Counted from the first letter of the stretch, positions 22,070 to 34,080 are shown. The stretch: DNA of 64,000 nucleotides from Ptiloglossa arizonensis (GCF_051014685.1 NC_135056.1:5394001-5458000); one strand, 5' to 3'. Notes: generated by a model from the sequence alone, not told the origin. Numbers and translations are program-made.

Positions 22070-24761
22070 TCGCGAAGATCCCCGCTCTAGTGAAAGTTTC
22101 CACCTTCACCTACCCCACCTGTCCTCGTTCTCGCTTGAAAGAACTATATTCATGAAAACAGTGGGCATGATATTAACACCTTAACGACTGTATGCTCTCA
22201 AGGGCACATGGCCATGCGTCCTACACATTTTTCGAAATATCAAATGCGCGAGTACTTTGGGAATGGGGTTACTGAAAGTTTTTTGGTATAAAATATTACA
22301 AATTTTGTAAAAATGTATTGAATTTTTTCACCGAAAATTTGTAACGTTAACGAAATTTGCGACAAGAAAGGCAGAAATTGTGACAGTTTGAACGATATTG
22401 TTATACCGGTTAAAGATAAATACGTTTAGAAATATAAATTTCTATTTATCGTAGAACCGGAGATTATTGTATTACTTTTGTTACGAACACGAGTGTCTTT
22501 GTTATAAATAAAAGACGAAGCATATTCGGTCAATAGTGCTCGTGACATTTTGGCTGAAAGTTAATTGTTTCGCGCCCGGAAAAAATTCTTACCTCGAATT
22601 TTCCAAAAAAAAAAACGGTAATTTTTAATCCACTCTGTTTTCTATTTCAGAATAACGGTGTTGAAAATGAATCTTGGCAACTGAATTTTCGAAGCATTTT
22701 TCATTTAATCGAAAACTTCCCCTTTGGAATTTCCTCGAGAGTATGTTTTTAGTTTAAAAACCATGTGCTCGCAGATAGAAATTATCCGTTCGCGAATATA
22801 AAAATAATAATTCGGTGTGTCGCTGGATAAACCGTTAAAAATGAAATCCTGTCGTTTTAATGAACAATTCTTAACAATTTTTTAACGCCGATCGGAACGT
22901 CGAGTTCTCTGTGTAGTAATTATTTCTAAATAAAAAGACCGCCGCAAAAGTCCAATTATTAATATTAAATTCTTACCGTAATTACTCCGTAATCGCTATC
23001 GCGCGTGGCTGGGAATAGTCGGGAGACGGGTAAAAAATTGCGAACATTTATGCTAGTACGTGTCCACTCGAGAGTGAAACCACCGGACACGATATTAAAA
23101 GTAAAAGCTTCTTCGTACGAGACAACTGCCAACACCCTGTCCCGTGTGAAAGAGCTCTTGCTCTCGATAGCGACTGTCGATAATAAAACTCTCAAGTGGT
23201 CAAGTAGCATTGCTCGAGAAACGAGTCCCGAGTTTCCATGAATTTAAAGCAGAAGCTGTTTCGCTGTTTATCGAGGGGTTGAGATAATTTCTTCGATTCC
23301 AGCTCCAATATTTTACGCCTCTTTTCAATCCTTCGATCAGTCAAGGAGAGCAGCAGAGAGGGGGCACGTTCGTCTCGAAAATCCCATTTCATCGAGAGAC
23401 TCGCGCCAGTAGCAATTTTGTTTATTCGGGCGATTCGTTCCGCTATCGAAGTGGCATTTTGTACGCGTATTAACGATATCGAGGACGTAATTCGCATTTT
23501 ATGATCTACTCGAACCTTCTCGGGAGATTCATTACCGACGAGTCTAATAAAGCCACTCGCTGTCCCACTTCGTTTCCATTTTCCTCGGTCCTTCTTTCTT
23601 TCTTTTTTTTTTTTTCGTCAGCGACGCGAGCACGAAAAGTGCCATACTCCCGGCGTGACGTAAATTGAGCAACGTCGTTGAGATTCGTCAGAGCCACAGG
23701 GTGTGGGAGTCTTACGGAGGAACAGCAGAGGAAGAACGAACGACAGAAAGTAAGTGGGACGTCCCATGCCAAATCGATCAGCCATTCTGATCAAAGAGAG
23801 GGCTTTGAATGTAAGCCGAGTGCTCGCTCGAGATTGCCAAGGAAAAATCTAATTTGAAACTTAAATGGAGGAATTTGTATCCCCGTTGCTCTTATGACCA
23901 CTCTTTACGCGTAGGAAATGAAAATCACGGAAGGAACGGTACACGATTCTTCCACGATTTCCGTTGTGCTCGATCGTGCGCGCGCATCGTGTTTTTATCG
24001 AGTATCATCGATTGTACTTGACGAACGTGACGATCGAATTGCCACTACTGAAACGAATTTATTCGTTTTATCGCCTAGAAGGTGAAAAATTTGAACGGTG
24101 GTATAACGTGATAGAATTGTTTTATTAAATTTTTTAATTCGCATAACCGATGCGTCGAAGAAATGAAGAATACGAATCTATAAAAAGTAATTGAATTTTA
24201 AGTAGGAAAAATATTTTTTAACGATATTTTGATCGCATCCAGCCTTGATTGCTTTGTAATGTAAAACTGTATATTCTTTGTTCTACGTGTCTCAATGAAA
24301 AGCGGGAAATTTTCAAAGTTATAAATAGACGAGGGTAAAATGTTCAACGAATTGCAATATACCGAGTCTAGGTTTTTGTTAACATTTTTTTCGCTTTTGT
24401 GGCCGTACTTTTCATTATCAACAATCTTGTATAGGGTATGTTTATAGAAAGACAGAGTGTACAGAGTAGTTCGTACAAAATTGTACTAAATATTTTCATG
24501 GAAATTAAATATTAAGGATGCCGACAAAATGCTTTTTCGATATTTTAGGATTGATTGGAGATTGTTCGAAATGGGATGGCGTGTGAATTTTCGCCCTAAC
24601 AGATAAAAATAACACGTACTCGAAACATGTGTATATACATATTTGACATGGGAAAGGAAAATGTGGCGAAAAATATTCTTCGCTAATACAATATTACAGT
24701 CGGAATGAAATATGTCAAGATCGATGTGTTCTAAGTTAGAAATCGTTTTATCGAATGTTAA

Positions 24762-24858
24762 AAATAATATTTGCGTAAAGTACATTAAATAATATTTGCG
24801 TAAAGTATATTAAATAATATTTGCGTAAAGTACATTGAATAATATTTGCGTAAAGTTA
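24762..24858. repeat. 25-bp tandem repeat, about four units
   Basis: GCGTAAAG recurs at 24773, 24798, 24823 and 24848, spaced exactly 25 bp, in units of the form AATAATATTTGCGTAAAGTA plus CATTA. Units differ at one or two positions. Confidence 0.9.
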
Positions 24859-25967
24859 TTTCAAATACATCACAGTAACGGTTGATAGATCGTTGCAAAT
24901 ACACAAGTGAATCGATGGATCAACAAATTAATGATACTTTTAATCGTACCAACGAGTGAAAATTTAGCTCACAATATGTAAAAAGATATTTCGAATAAAT
25001 GTTTGCTTCAAAAAAAAACGATGAAAAACTATAAAACTTGATATGTATTCCATTAAACAAAAAGAGGTCGGTGCAAACCTACCCTCTTGGGGTGAATTTC
25101 AATGGTACTCCGTACATCGTACAAGAGTTTCTGAAAAAATACAACGTAAATTACTTTAACCATTTCCAACGATATTATAAACAGTTTATCTTACGGTGTT
25201 GTCCTGTTTAAAAATTGTAGGTAATTCACCGCTAAGAATTTCCTTGATCGATTATAGTAAAGACGGATTTCCAACGATACAAAACCGCGTGGAGAAAAAA
25301 GCGCAAACAAAATTAGGACAGCGCAGAAGCGATTTCATATTTATGGAACAATACGTAGAATTTGTTACCGCAACGGTTAACAACGGTTTCATTTTGTACG
25401 GATGAATACATCATTCGCGGTTTGCGCGGAATAAATGTTTTGACGCGCGAAAAATTTAAAACCATTTTCCACGAGTTTCAAGAGTGCCCATGGATAAAAT
25501 TCGTATTAAACGCTGCACGTTACACTCCAACGAGGGGATAAACGCCGCAAAAGCTACCAAGTTGATTTGCTCCATTCGCGGTCTGATTCTTCGAGCGTTT
25601 CATATAAAATGGTTCGAGAGAATTACAGATAAAATGAAACATTTTATGGGTGAATCCGAAAAGGTGCGTCCTCTCGTAAAAACAAAATCTGTCGATTGCC
25701 ATGCGGTATGGGAAAGAAATAAATGCTCAGCAATAATTGAAACACTTTAGTCGCGTGCAATTGTGCCGGACAATCGTTTCTGTATAATGCTCTCCCCGGA
25801 AAAGCACAGTGAAATTCATTTACCGTGTAACCACGAGAACTACCAGCAGATACACCCGGTTACAGAAATTCGTGCCAAATCAGAAGAATATGGTCAAGCT
25901 AACACTTCTCCTCCTCGATCCTTGTCTTGGGCTCGCTTGAAAAGGCATTTAGAGATGCACGACATAC
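24859..25967. other. Unassigned stretch with small open frames
   Basis: Plus-strand open frames at 25196-25405 and 25484-25750 (69 and 88 codons) lie in a region slightly richer in coding-like sequence than its surroundings. I could not match either to a family, and the boundaries show no clear splice sites. They may be remnants of an unidentified transposon. Confidence 0.3.
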
Positions 25968-26077
25968 TAGGTTGTTCAATAAGTTTTGTCGTTCGATATA
26001 GAATAATATTATACTATAGTATAGTACTAGATTGCTCGATCATTTTTATCGAACGACAAAACTTATTGAACAAATTA
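25968..26077 (+). mobile_element. Mariner-type MITE, copy 2 (short palindromic form)
   Basis: TAGGTTGTTCAATAAGTTTT at the left is matched by its inverse AACTTATTGAACAAATTA at the right, and TGTCGTTCGAT by ATCGAACGACA. The interior of the full family is missing, leaving about 110 bp. It abuts the terminus of Tc1 relic B. Confidence 0.85.
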
Positions 26078-26078
26078 T

Positions 26079-27699
26079 TACACTTCTGGTATCCGACCAC
26101 CTGGATGTACGCAAATGATTCGTGAATTAATGAAAACGGGGCTACAATTTTGCGCTGCTTCTTAACGTTTAATCACAGGTAGATGTAGTATAATACAAAA
26201 ATTTATGATTATAATGTCTTTCTTGATATCAATAGTATGAAAACAGCGTTAAACAGCCTTTTCGTCAAAGAATGAGCCTTTACGTCTCTTTTAATGTTTC
26301 AATTGTTCTAGGGATTCTATCGACTAATTTCGTTATTGTTCGAGGAATATCTTTCCAAGCAATTTGTAACATTTCCTAAAATTCTTGTTTCGATCTTTAT
26401 TACTGTTTTCTAACCCTTTTGTCCAGGTGATCCCAAAGCAACTCAATAGGGTTTAGATTCTGTGATTAATCTGTGCATTCCATATTTTTTAATATCTCTT
26501 CCTTTTATTTTTCTTGAACAAAATCTTTGTAAAGTTTGGATGTGTGTTTTGGATCATAATCCTGCTGTAGCACAAATCCTTGCCCAATTAGACGTAATAC
26601 AGACCGAATTGCGTCCCGTTCTAATATTTCTTTGTAACGTTGCTTCTTCAACTGTCTATAAGAGCAAGATCACCTGTTCCTTTAGCTGAAAAACATTCCC
26701 AAACTTGAATTGAACCACCACCGTGCTTTATTGTGGGTTTTAAACATGATGGCAACATTTTTTCTGCAGCAGTATGACGAACGTAAACACATCGTCTTGA
26801 ACCAAATATTTCAAACTTTGATTTGTCGATTCAGCAAACTTTACTCCAGTATTCTGATATCCACGATTCATGAGCAGAGCACCGTTAACGTCCTTTCTTT
26901 TTATATATTCCTCTAACTAATGGTTTTTTCACTGCAATTCACCCAAATGTAGCTGCATTTTTCAAACGTGTTTTCACCGTAGTCAATGACACCGCATTAG
27001 CCCGGGTGCTATTTAATTCTGCACAAATTTCTGGCTCAGCTTTTCTTACAATTTCTCTTGCTTAATAGCACGATGTGCTTCTTTTCTTCTTTCCTGGTAA
27101 TCCTTGGTCTGCCAGATCGTTTCTTGGAATTACAGAACTTCGTAGTTTGGAACCGTACAATGGCATCGTGTATTGTTGTTTTTGAAATTTTCAATTTGGC
27201 AGCTATCTTTCGTTTTAATTTTCCTTCGGAATGCAAAGTGCATATAGCACTTTGTATTGGAACATTCAATTCTTTAGATTTTTCCTTTTCTTCACGGTTT
27301 TTATGCACGAACAGATCTCTGAGAAGTTTCTCTGCTGTACTGAGATTTGTTATTGATTATTGGATATTTATACTAACATTTTGAATAAAATGTAGTCTAT
27401 ACCACTCGAGTAATAATTACTCTCAATTACTTACCGAAAGTTACCGAAATTTAGGTACCAGCATTCAATAAAGCTCACTACTTTATCCTTACTCGTATAG
27501 CTGAAATATATTTCTTTCATAAAATAATCCTAATATGGTAAAATAATTCTAATAAAGGTTTGTGGGATTCTCGGATGGTGCAAACAGGTATCGAAACAAG
27601 GGAAAATTTTATAAGTCAAATTATTATAACTTTCAACTGTGTTAAAGTGCATTGATCGAAAAAAAGGAAGCTGGTCGAACACTTTTCACCGGCAGTGTA
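26079..27699 (-). mobile_element. Tc1-like transposon relic B
   Basis: A 1.6-kb element with recognisable ends: CTGGTCGAACACTTTTCACC followed by GGCAGTGTA at the right, and the diverged inverse TACACTTCTGGTATCCGACC at the left. Length and termini fit Tc1 elements. It sits between two mariner-type MITEs (25968-26077 and 27715-27938). Confidence 0.8.
26280..27308 (-). pseudogene. Tc1 transposase pseudogene B
   Basis: On the minus strand the N-terminal frame (27036-27308) holds the paired helix-turn-helix region: AICTLHSEGKLKRKIAAKLK, then the linker RSGRPRITRK, the GRPR motif typical of Tc1 transposases. Further on come [20 protein letters not shown] (first Asp region), the block [29 protein letters not shown] (second Asp region, canonical QDNDPKHTS) and QNLNPIELLWDHLDKRV with the third residue Glu intact. 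The catalytic triad appears preserved, yet stops and frame changes break the reading frame in several places, including just before the first Asp block and after the QDYDPKH segment. The C-terminal tail WKDIPRTITKLVDRIPRTI ends near 26280. It is one of the most complete transposase relics here, and it is non-functional as it stands. Confidence 0.9.
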
Positions 27700-27714
27700 G
27701 GTACACCGAATTAA

Positions 27715-27938
27715 TAGGTTGCTCGATAAGTTTTGTCGTTCGACAAGAAATAGAGCTATTAGGTTCGTCTTTTTATTTTTTTTTAAAGATAGTACTACTG
27801 TTCGATGAACATGTGTGAAGTTTCACGTAGATCATGTAGAAGTTTCATCTGTCGAGTCATTCGTATATTTACAGTTGTTCAAAGTTGAAGTGTCATAATA
27901 TTTTCCTTACAATGGAATAACCTCATTAAATAACCTAG
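27715..27938 (+). mobile_element. Mariner-type MITE, copy 3
   Basis: Begins TAGGTTGCTCGATAAGTTTT and ends AATAACCTA; the right terminus is eroded relative to other copies, lacking the ACGACAAAACTTATTG word. The interior shows the family words GTGTGAAGTTTCACGTAGATC and CGTATATTTACAGTTGTTC. A small internal duplication or insertion (ATGTAGAAGTTTCATCTG) distinguishes it. Confidence 0.85.
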
Positions 27939-29235
27939 TATTATGTCGTTGATCGTTCTGCAGAGTAACTCGAACTATTCGACAGAAATGCGCAAAATTT
28001 TATTCGAATAAACTATCTATCGTCTATTCGACTGTACAGACAAATTTTTGTCAGCTCATTTTAATAGATTTTATTCCATAATTCTAATTTTTTATCAAAG
28101 TGTAACGAATAAAAGGTTGTTCATCGTCTTATTCGTTGTTCGAAACTTTCGTCTAGGTAATTTTGCCCGTTTCTGCCTCCCGAAACGATTAACGTATACG
28201 GAACTAACCTCTCTAATAGTGAACAAAATGAATAGTGAATCTGATGTCACTCGACTATCTCAGCTGTCATCGAGAAAGCCGATATAAGAATGAAAGAGGT
28301 AAATGGATTTTATTGGCAGTGAGAAGACCGGCGGAGATTGAACTTGGCTTGTTCATTGGTCTAACAAGTTCACCCATGTCACGGAACACGTGGCTCCCCA
28401 ACGACAGCATAAGTGAGGAGGTCATCTTTTCCCCGAGTGAAATGTCATTCGGTTTGCGTCGGAATTCGTAAAATTACGGATTTGGCAGTCGAAACGGTCG
28501 AGTAGCCCGCGAACTAGTTTTCTCATGCGCGTACGCATGAGAACGAGTGGCCGATTTGTAAGTTTAAACGCGTGTCGCGAAGTGCACACCATGTACATAG
28601 AATGCGCAATTTCGGACCGAGTCTCCGAAAAGTTTTTCGAAACTTTTCTTGGGGTAGAAACAAACGGTAGAAGTTTGCGAACAACTATAAAACAGATCCG
28701 GTTAATACTGTGTTTAATGGAAGTAAATGGATACAAAGATTAAGCATTGCTACGCTTAATGTTTCCACGTGCCAAACAAGATGGACGAAAGTGGGGCCTC
28801 ACCGGAAGTTACTCCGCAAAAACAGAGACGCCTTTTACGCGCCATCTTTACGCGATCTTATTCACAACAGATAAAAAAACATGCCTATAAGCCTCATTCT
28901 TCGAAAATTTTACTTTCTAAGGAAAACTAAAGTAAAACAGTTCTTTTTGTTCAGTGAAAAACGAGACTCCATCGTTTTATAGACACTATTTTGATCATTT
29001 TGTTCAATGTCTATTTTCGTAGCTTTGGTTGGAAGTTATTTATTTTTAATGTAACCGTTTCTAAAGAAACTTTGGTATTATTAGTTTTAAAACTCGAAAC
29101 GCTGTAAAACCAACGGAATTTGTTAAACATACCCCTTTGATGAATCAGCGCCATTTTTAACACACTTGTTATACTTACGAGCTCTATTAAACTTCATGCT
29201 TACGACATTTGTTATGAACTTGTGGACCTCGCGAT
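27939..29235. other. Unassigned stretch
   Basis: Contains a moderately CpG-rich section (28200-28870) with small open frames, including the candidate listed at 28781-28930. No transposon recognised until the Tc1 relic. Confidence 0.4.
28781..28930 (+). CDS. Small open frame, 49 codons, unrecognised
   Basis: An ATG in a favourable context (ACAAGATGG) opens a 49-codon frame beginning MDESGASPEVTPQKQRRLL and ending with TAA. The product would be basic with no signal peptide or membrane segment. The first 25 codons use GC-rich third positions unlike the surrounding AT-rich DNA, which is why it was noted. There is no donor site inside that would mark it as a first exon, and no family was recognised. 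It could be a chance frame, a decayed exon or a small peptide gene. Confidence 0.15.
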   Translation: MDESGASPEVTPQKQRRLLRAIFTRSYSQQIKKHAYKPHSSKILLSKEN

Positions 29236-30544
29236 CAGTTAGCACTGATTTGTTCGTATGTTTGAAGCGTATATATTCTAAAATTAAAATAAATTAATCG
29301 TGAGTTTAGGTAGAAATACAATGCCATAACAACGACACCAAGTACAAGTTCTTAAAAAACAAAATCCAATGTATTGTAATATCTCCCAACAATTGGAGAT
29401 CTTTTGGACCATGTAACATTAATATTCGGAAAAGTGGTCGAAAAAGTGCCATAAAATATTCCCTGTAATCCTACGGTCTGTAGAATCGACAACCAACAGA
29501 TCGTTCGATCTATCGATTGTTCCAAGCCAACCGTTTTAAAATCACTGTTGGTATTCATAGTGAAACGCAGTCACATCTGAATAATGGAATCAATGTGCGA
29601 ACAATTCAATGCCGTTTGTGTAAATTTAATCTAATGGATAGAGTAACAATAAATCATTAATATATGAAAAGAATCGACGCGCAGAACTGCAATTTGCCAA
29701 GGATCGTTCCAATTGGACCGAAGAAAAGTGGTCGAAAATTGTATTTAACGACGAAAGTAAATTCGATCGTTTGGGATCTCACTACAAAGTTTATGTAAGT
29801 TTATCAATCGTGTTGATGAGGAATATAATACAAAATGAATCGAGCCAATCGTTGAAGGAGGTGGTGAATCAGTGTTCATTTGGAGTTATACTACTCCAAA
29901 TGAACACGTAGTATAAGTAGGTATCATTAATGGTACCAGTTCTGTTCATCGTATCGAAGAAATGACGAATCGTTCTTCTCATTTAATCATTGTTAACAAT
30001 ATTCTTTTGCCATTTGCTAGAGAAAAATTGTCAGCAGATTTGATTTATCGAATCATCGCACATCAAAAGTCGTTAAACAATTTTTAGACGAAAAGAATGA
30101 CTGTATTAAAATGGTCGATACAAAGTCTGGATTTAAACCTTATGGAGATGCTTTGAACCAATAAAACGAAAAGAACAAAAAAATATTAACGAATTATAGA
30201 AAGCAGTAGAGGATTTATAACATCCTGTTGCTATCGATCGATGTATTCGTTTAATAAAATCTGTGCAAAAACGATGCGTAGCAGTCGTTGAAGTAAATTG
30301 CAAAATGACAAAATACCAGCGATACAATAGATTGTAATAATCATTTAATTCAATATTAACTCTTAAAAATAGTATTACGACGTTGAAAACATATTGTTCC
30401 TACCTCTTGATTATAATTTTCAATATTTTGTTTAAAATTTAAGTTGATTTAAAGTTATTTTTCATCTTTTAAATATGTATATGTATAATATTATCAATAA
30501 TACAATATAACGCATCTGTTCGTAAGTATGTGTCCACTACTGTA
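29236..30544 (+). mobile_element. Tc1-like transposon relic C
   Basis: The right end is a Tc1-type terminus, GTAAGTATGTGTCCACTACT followed by GTA at 30542-30544. The left end is uncertain; a weak counterpart (TTGTTCGTATGTTTGAAG) lies near 29250. The transposase remnant is on the plus strand, opposite to relics A, B and D. Confidence 0.7.
29322..30335 (+). pseudogene. Tc1 transposase pseudogene C
   Basis: Plus-strand segments match Tc1 transposase in order: RAELQFAKDRSNWTEEKWSK followed by IVFNDESKFDRLGS holds the first catalytic Asp (NDES, normally SDES). After several frameshifts come ILLPFAREKLSADLIYR and SKVVKQFLDEKN. The QDNDPKHTS block that carries the second Asp has been reduced to an SNH remnant, so that residue is lost. 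The final catalytic block reads SLDLNLMEML in place of SPDLNPIENLW, keeping the Glu. Numerous in-frame stops confirm decay. The sequence is distinct from relics A, B and D, and so probably represents another Tc1 subfamily. Confidence 0.85.
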
Positions 30545-31477
30545 TATATATATATATAATTACAAAAAAATTGTTCTTACTCTTTAAGATACAAGTAAAC
30601 AATTCCCAAAGAGGATTTTATTTTGGAGCAATTCGATCACCTGGTTTCTCTAACTTTCCATTCAAGCCATTTTCAAAGTTCACCATAATATGCCTTTGTG
30701 ACTGTAAACAAATATGTAACATTAAAAATTAAATTTATTGTTTCGTCGTCTAATACATCTTAAACTCTATATTCTTTTCTTACTAATTATATTTCTTTCA
30801 CTATTATAAATATTGTAAGTCATACAATATTTAGTCAGTAGCAAAACCATTAATCACAATAGTGTGGACCCACGAGGTCTGAACTAGAAGTAATTAAAAA
30901 TCAGTATGAAACGTGTTAACCAGTGGGGAAGTGTTCCCGACCGGCGAAAATTCTTCAAAACGAGAATAACAGTTCCACGAAGTGGTGTTGATAAACATAG
31001 GGCACCTAGAAGTGCTATATTTAGACATTCCCCCGAGCGCCTTAACACAGGAGACCCTGAAGTGGGGCAGAGAAGGAGAAGGGGTAGCCTGTAGTCGAGC
31101 CTGTCGTATTCCCCTAAGTTGGAACCGTATTTCTATGACCGTGCCGAGCACAAAGAGTTCCGTATATCCCGAAATTGCCCGATTCTCACGTCAAACTTTC
31201 TCAGGATACGTTAATAACGCAAGAGAGACCCTCTCTGCGAAAACAATCCTTCGTTGAACTTGGCTCGTTCGTTTCAACGCGAATCCAACGTCCGATTTCA
31301 GCGGTTGAGTCGCGTGCGAAAACCAGTGCAATCCATCAGTCGATTTTTCTTCGAGGAACACGATGTTTCGTCGTATGAGGGCAACATTAATGTTACTAAT
31401 GTCGTGCGTTGTTCTGTTGACTACCCGTGTCACTTTCGTGAAAGTTCATTTCACGTTTGAGGTCGCACGAACATGAA
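30545..31477. other. Unassigned stretch with a (TA)n run
   Basis: A short TA dinucleotide run (to about 30559) adjoins the Tc1 end. 30880-31450 is more CpG-rich and contains overlapping small open frames on both strands; none is recognisable. Confidence 0.4.
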
Positions 31478-31593
31478 TTAACACTAGATTTACCAACCAG
31501 TCAAAATGACTGGTTTCAATTGCTTTTACAAAGAAATTTTCTTTAAATTTCATAGTATATTTTCGAAAACGTTGACTTTTTATATTCTATAGA

Positions 31594-32860
31594 TACGAGG
31601 GTACCCAGAAGTACCAGACGTACCCGACTTGACGTACAAATGGCGCTAGTTGTTCGAAAAGAATGATTAAGGGAGAAAGTACCGACCTTATACAAGTTTG
31701 AAGGTTGACGACGCTACGTTGTTTGGTATTTGTTCGATAGTCATCAATAGTGAATGCTTTCGGTAAATTTGTAAACATGGAAAAAATTGGTTATCGTTAT
31801 ACGATACAATACTTTCGTTTGAAAGGCTTCGCTCTAACTGATATCAAAGCGGAGCTAAGTTAAATATTGGGTGGCAGAGTTTAAACGAAACTGTACGAGC
31901 TGTTGAGACGAACATCGCAGTGGTTGACCAAATGAGGTGACTACGCCTGAAATGATGACAAAAATCCACAAAATAGTATTGGATAACCGTCGATTGAAAG
32001 TGCACGGACTAACAGACACGGTAAGCGTATCAAGAAGTGCTGTACATTGCATATTAAGTGAAAATTTGGACATGAGAAAGCTGTGCGCAAGATGGGTGCC
32101 GCGATTACTCACGATGGAACAAAAACAGCTTCGTGAGGATGTTTCAATCGATTGTTTGGTGAGGCTTCACAGCAATAAAGCTGAGTTTTTGCCTCGATTC
32201 ATAACCACGAATGAAACATGGGTACATTGCTTCACACCTGAGACGAAGGAACAATCGAAACAATGAACCGAAGGGGGAGAAGCGACTCCAAAGAAGGCGA
32301 AGGCAGTTCCATCTGCAGGCAAGGACCTGGCGTCAGGTTTTTGGGATACACGTGGGATAATTTTTATCGATTGTCTTCGGAAAGGAATAACAATCAACGG
32401 TGAATATTATGCGAACTTATTGCAGCGTTTGAGCGACAAAATCGAGAAAAAACAGCAGTACTTGACGAAAAAGAAGGTTTCGTTTCATCGAGAAAATGCA
32501 CCAGTTCACACGTTCGTATCGCGATGATCAAAATCGACGAGTTAAAGTTCGAATTACTTCCTCACCCACTCGATTCGCTATATTTATCCACCTCGGATTA
32601 TTTTCTGTTTCCAAACTTGAAAAAATGGCGCGGTGGTAAAATATTTGCCAACAGTGAAAAGGTGGAGTCTGCGGTTGACGGTTATTTTGCAGAGCTCGAC
32701 GGTTCTCGCTATAAACGGGGTATCGAAGCTATTGAACATCATTGGGAAAAGTGCATCGATCTAAAAGAAGACTATGTAGAGAAATAGACATATTTTTCCC
32801 AAATTTGTTGTTTTTCCTTCGTTAGGTCAGGTACTTCCATTATCTGGGACTACCCCGGTA
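31594..32860 (+). mobile_element. Mariner element, near full length, inactive
   Basis: A 1,267-bp element, typical mariner size, with imperfect inverted ends: TACGAGGGTACCCAGAAGTA on the left and GGTACTTCC then CTGGGACTACCCCGGTA on the right. Flanked by TA. It encodes the transposase pseudogene at 31777-32787 and lies inside a piggyBac-type MITE, so it arrived after that MITE. Confidence 0.9.
31777..32787 (+). pseudogene. Mariner transposase pseudogene
   Basis: The start codon at 31777 follows a normal mariner leader, and the region spans about 337 codons, close to the family length. The helix-turn-helix part begins MEKIGYRYTIQYFRLKGFAL and is then broken by a stop near 31861 and a frame change. 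The frame 31937-32266 covers the second DNA-binding half and the first catalytic block TTNETWVHCFTPETKEQS. In it the catalytic Asp (TTDETW in relatives) is Asn (codon at 32209), and a stop replaces the expected Trp soon after. The second block HRENAPVHT has Glu for Asp (codon at 32491). The third, STSDYFLFP, keeps its Asp (32596). A further frameshift lies between the last two. Two of three catalytic residues are altered, so the copy is dead. The C-terminus ends CIDLKEDYVEK, as is usual. Confidence 0.92.
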
Positions 32861-32999
32861 TAATCAATTTCACAAGTTCCTCCTTTTCCTCAATTATCGA
32901 TTTTCCTGAGACACATATGAGGACACCTCGTACACCGGTGTTACACTAGGTGTTAAGACACCTTAATACACCGAAATCTATCGGTAGTTTTAGTGTTAA

Positions 33000-33818
33000 T
33001 ACCGTCATATTCTGAATCTTGGCCACAGATTATCGCGACGAGCATGCAACCGACAAAATGCGAACAGTGAAGTTATTCGTCTCATCGACAACCAACGCGT
33101 TACTTTTATTCTTATAGTTAGCAGGACGTGACGAGTGGTCGCATGTTTCGCAACATTATGTCCTGAACACTCGTTGCCAGGATCTGCAACACCAAATTCC
33201 TGAATTCGCGTCTTCCTTCGCGAAACTTGTTGCTTCGACTTGGATACTAACAAGCAGAACGCACGAAGAACACCTCGAGTTCTTAGTGTTCCGTGGACAG
33301 CAGTCGGAGAATGAACCATTACGTTTGATACTGTAAAATGACCGAGTAGTGGATTCTTGGGAGAAGGAAATTCGTATCTCAGCGACACGACTCGATTATT
33401 GCGAGAAAATTCGAATGAAAAATCCTCCACTGATCGAAGTTCGTGCAGCGATCGGGGGAAACAATTTAATGGGGACTACGCAACGTACGCGAAACAATAA
33501 CCCGTCGATAAACGGCATAGAATGGGCTCCGCGCAGGTTTTGTTAAGGAGGGAAGGTAGCGAATTTGTTTCTGGAATCGAGCTTTGGTATCTCGAGCTGT
33601 GAGACCCAGCCACGTGCAAACCATCCGACGAGTATAGCGCAACAGCTGCCGCGACTCGTATTAACCCTATCGTTCCGGTGTAGTGCGCGCGAGTGTGCAT
33701 TTTTTAAATAATGAAGGTATGAGCAATCTTACGAAATGAACTTCTCAGAACTAATGAAAATTGCATTTTGAATAGAAACGATTCTTTTAATTACATTTCG
33801 TTATTTTTACGTTAAGTT
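33000..33818. other. Unassigned stretch with a possible piggyBac end
   Basis: Moderately CpG-rich. TTAACCCTATCGTTCCGG at 33660-33677 has the TTAA-CCCT form of piggyBac termini, but no partner is seen. The minus-strand open frame here starts at GTG and is not a credible gene. Confidence 0.35.
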
Positions 33819-33944
33819 TACAGTGGCTCGCGAAAGTGTTCGAACGTGTACAAGTGAAAACTGAAACAAGAAAAGTATGTATATTAAATTTAATATTAAG
33901 TTTGGAGTCTTGGAGATCTCTAAATAGTTAGGATTACTCTAGAT

Positions 33945-34080
33945 ATTGGGTTGTTCGGAAAGTCATTTCGTTTTCCAAAATGGAGAATATATAATTTAAT
34001 AAAATGTTTATACACTCTAAAAAAATCGTGTTTCATTTTCACAAAAAAAAAAACGAAATGACTTTCTGAACAACCTAATA
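33945..34080 (+). mobile_element. Second-family mariner MITE inside Tc1 relic D
   Basis: A 136-bp palindromic element: TTGGGTTGTTCGGAAAGTCA on the left and TGACTTTCTGAACAACCTAA on the right, with TTCGTTTT and its inverse AAAACGAA just inside. The termini differ from the nine-copy family (GGAAAGTCATTTCG versus ATAAGTTTTGTCG), so it comes from another mariner lineage. Confidence 0.9.

Larger units (their letters stand above)
19612..24761. other. Long unassigned stretch
   Basis: No gene or complete transposon recognised. Small structures: a short AT-rich internal repeat near 20300-20370 (TAATTATACT words), a CpG-rich section 21900-22120, and TTAACACCTTAACGACTG near 22171 that resembles a piggyBac-type end without a partner. 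Candidate donor sites occur on the minus strand near 21652 and 21668 but cannot be joined into exons. Confidence 0.45.
31478..32999 (+). mobile_element. piggyBac-type MITE, copy 2, split by a mariner insertion
   Basis: Left part 31478-31593 starts TTAACACTAGATTTACCAAC; right part 32861-32999 ends GGTAGTTTTAGTGTTAA. Joined, they match copies 1 and 3. The break falls where those copies read TTTCTATCC(T/C)ACACATACAA, and a TA pair flanks the insert, as expected for mariner integration. The right part also carries about 30 bp not present in copy 1, including GGTGTTACACTAGGTGTTAA. Confidence 0.85.

Noticed and set aside
33005..33430. 141-codon minus-strand frame
   Set aside because: Starts at GTG, has no motif and no splice signals; probably chance in CpG-containing sequence.
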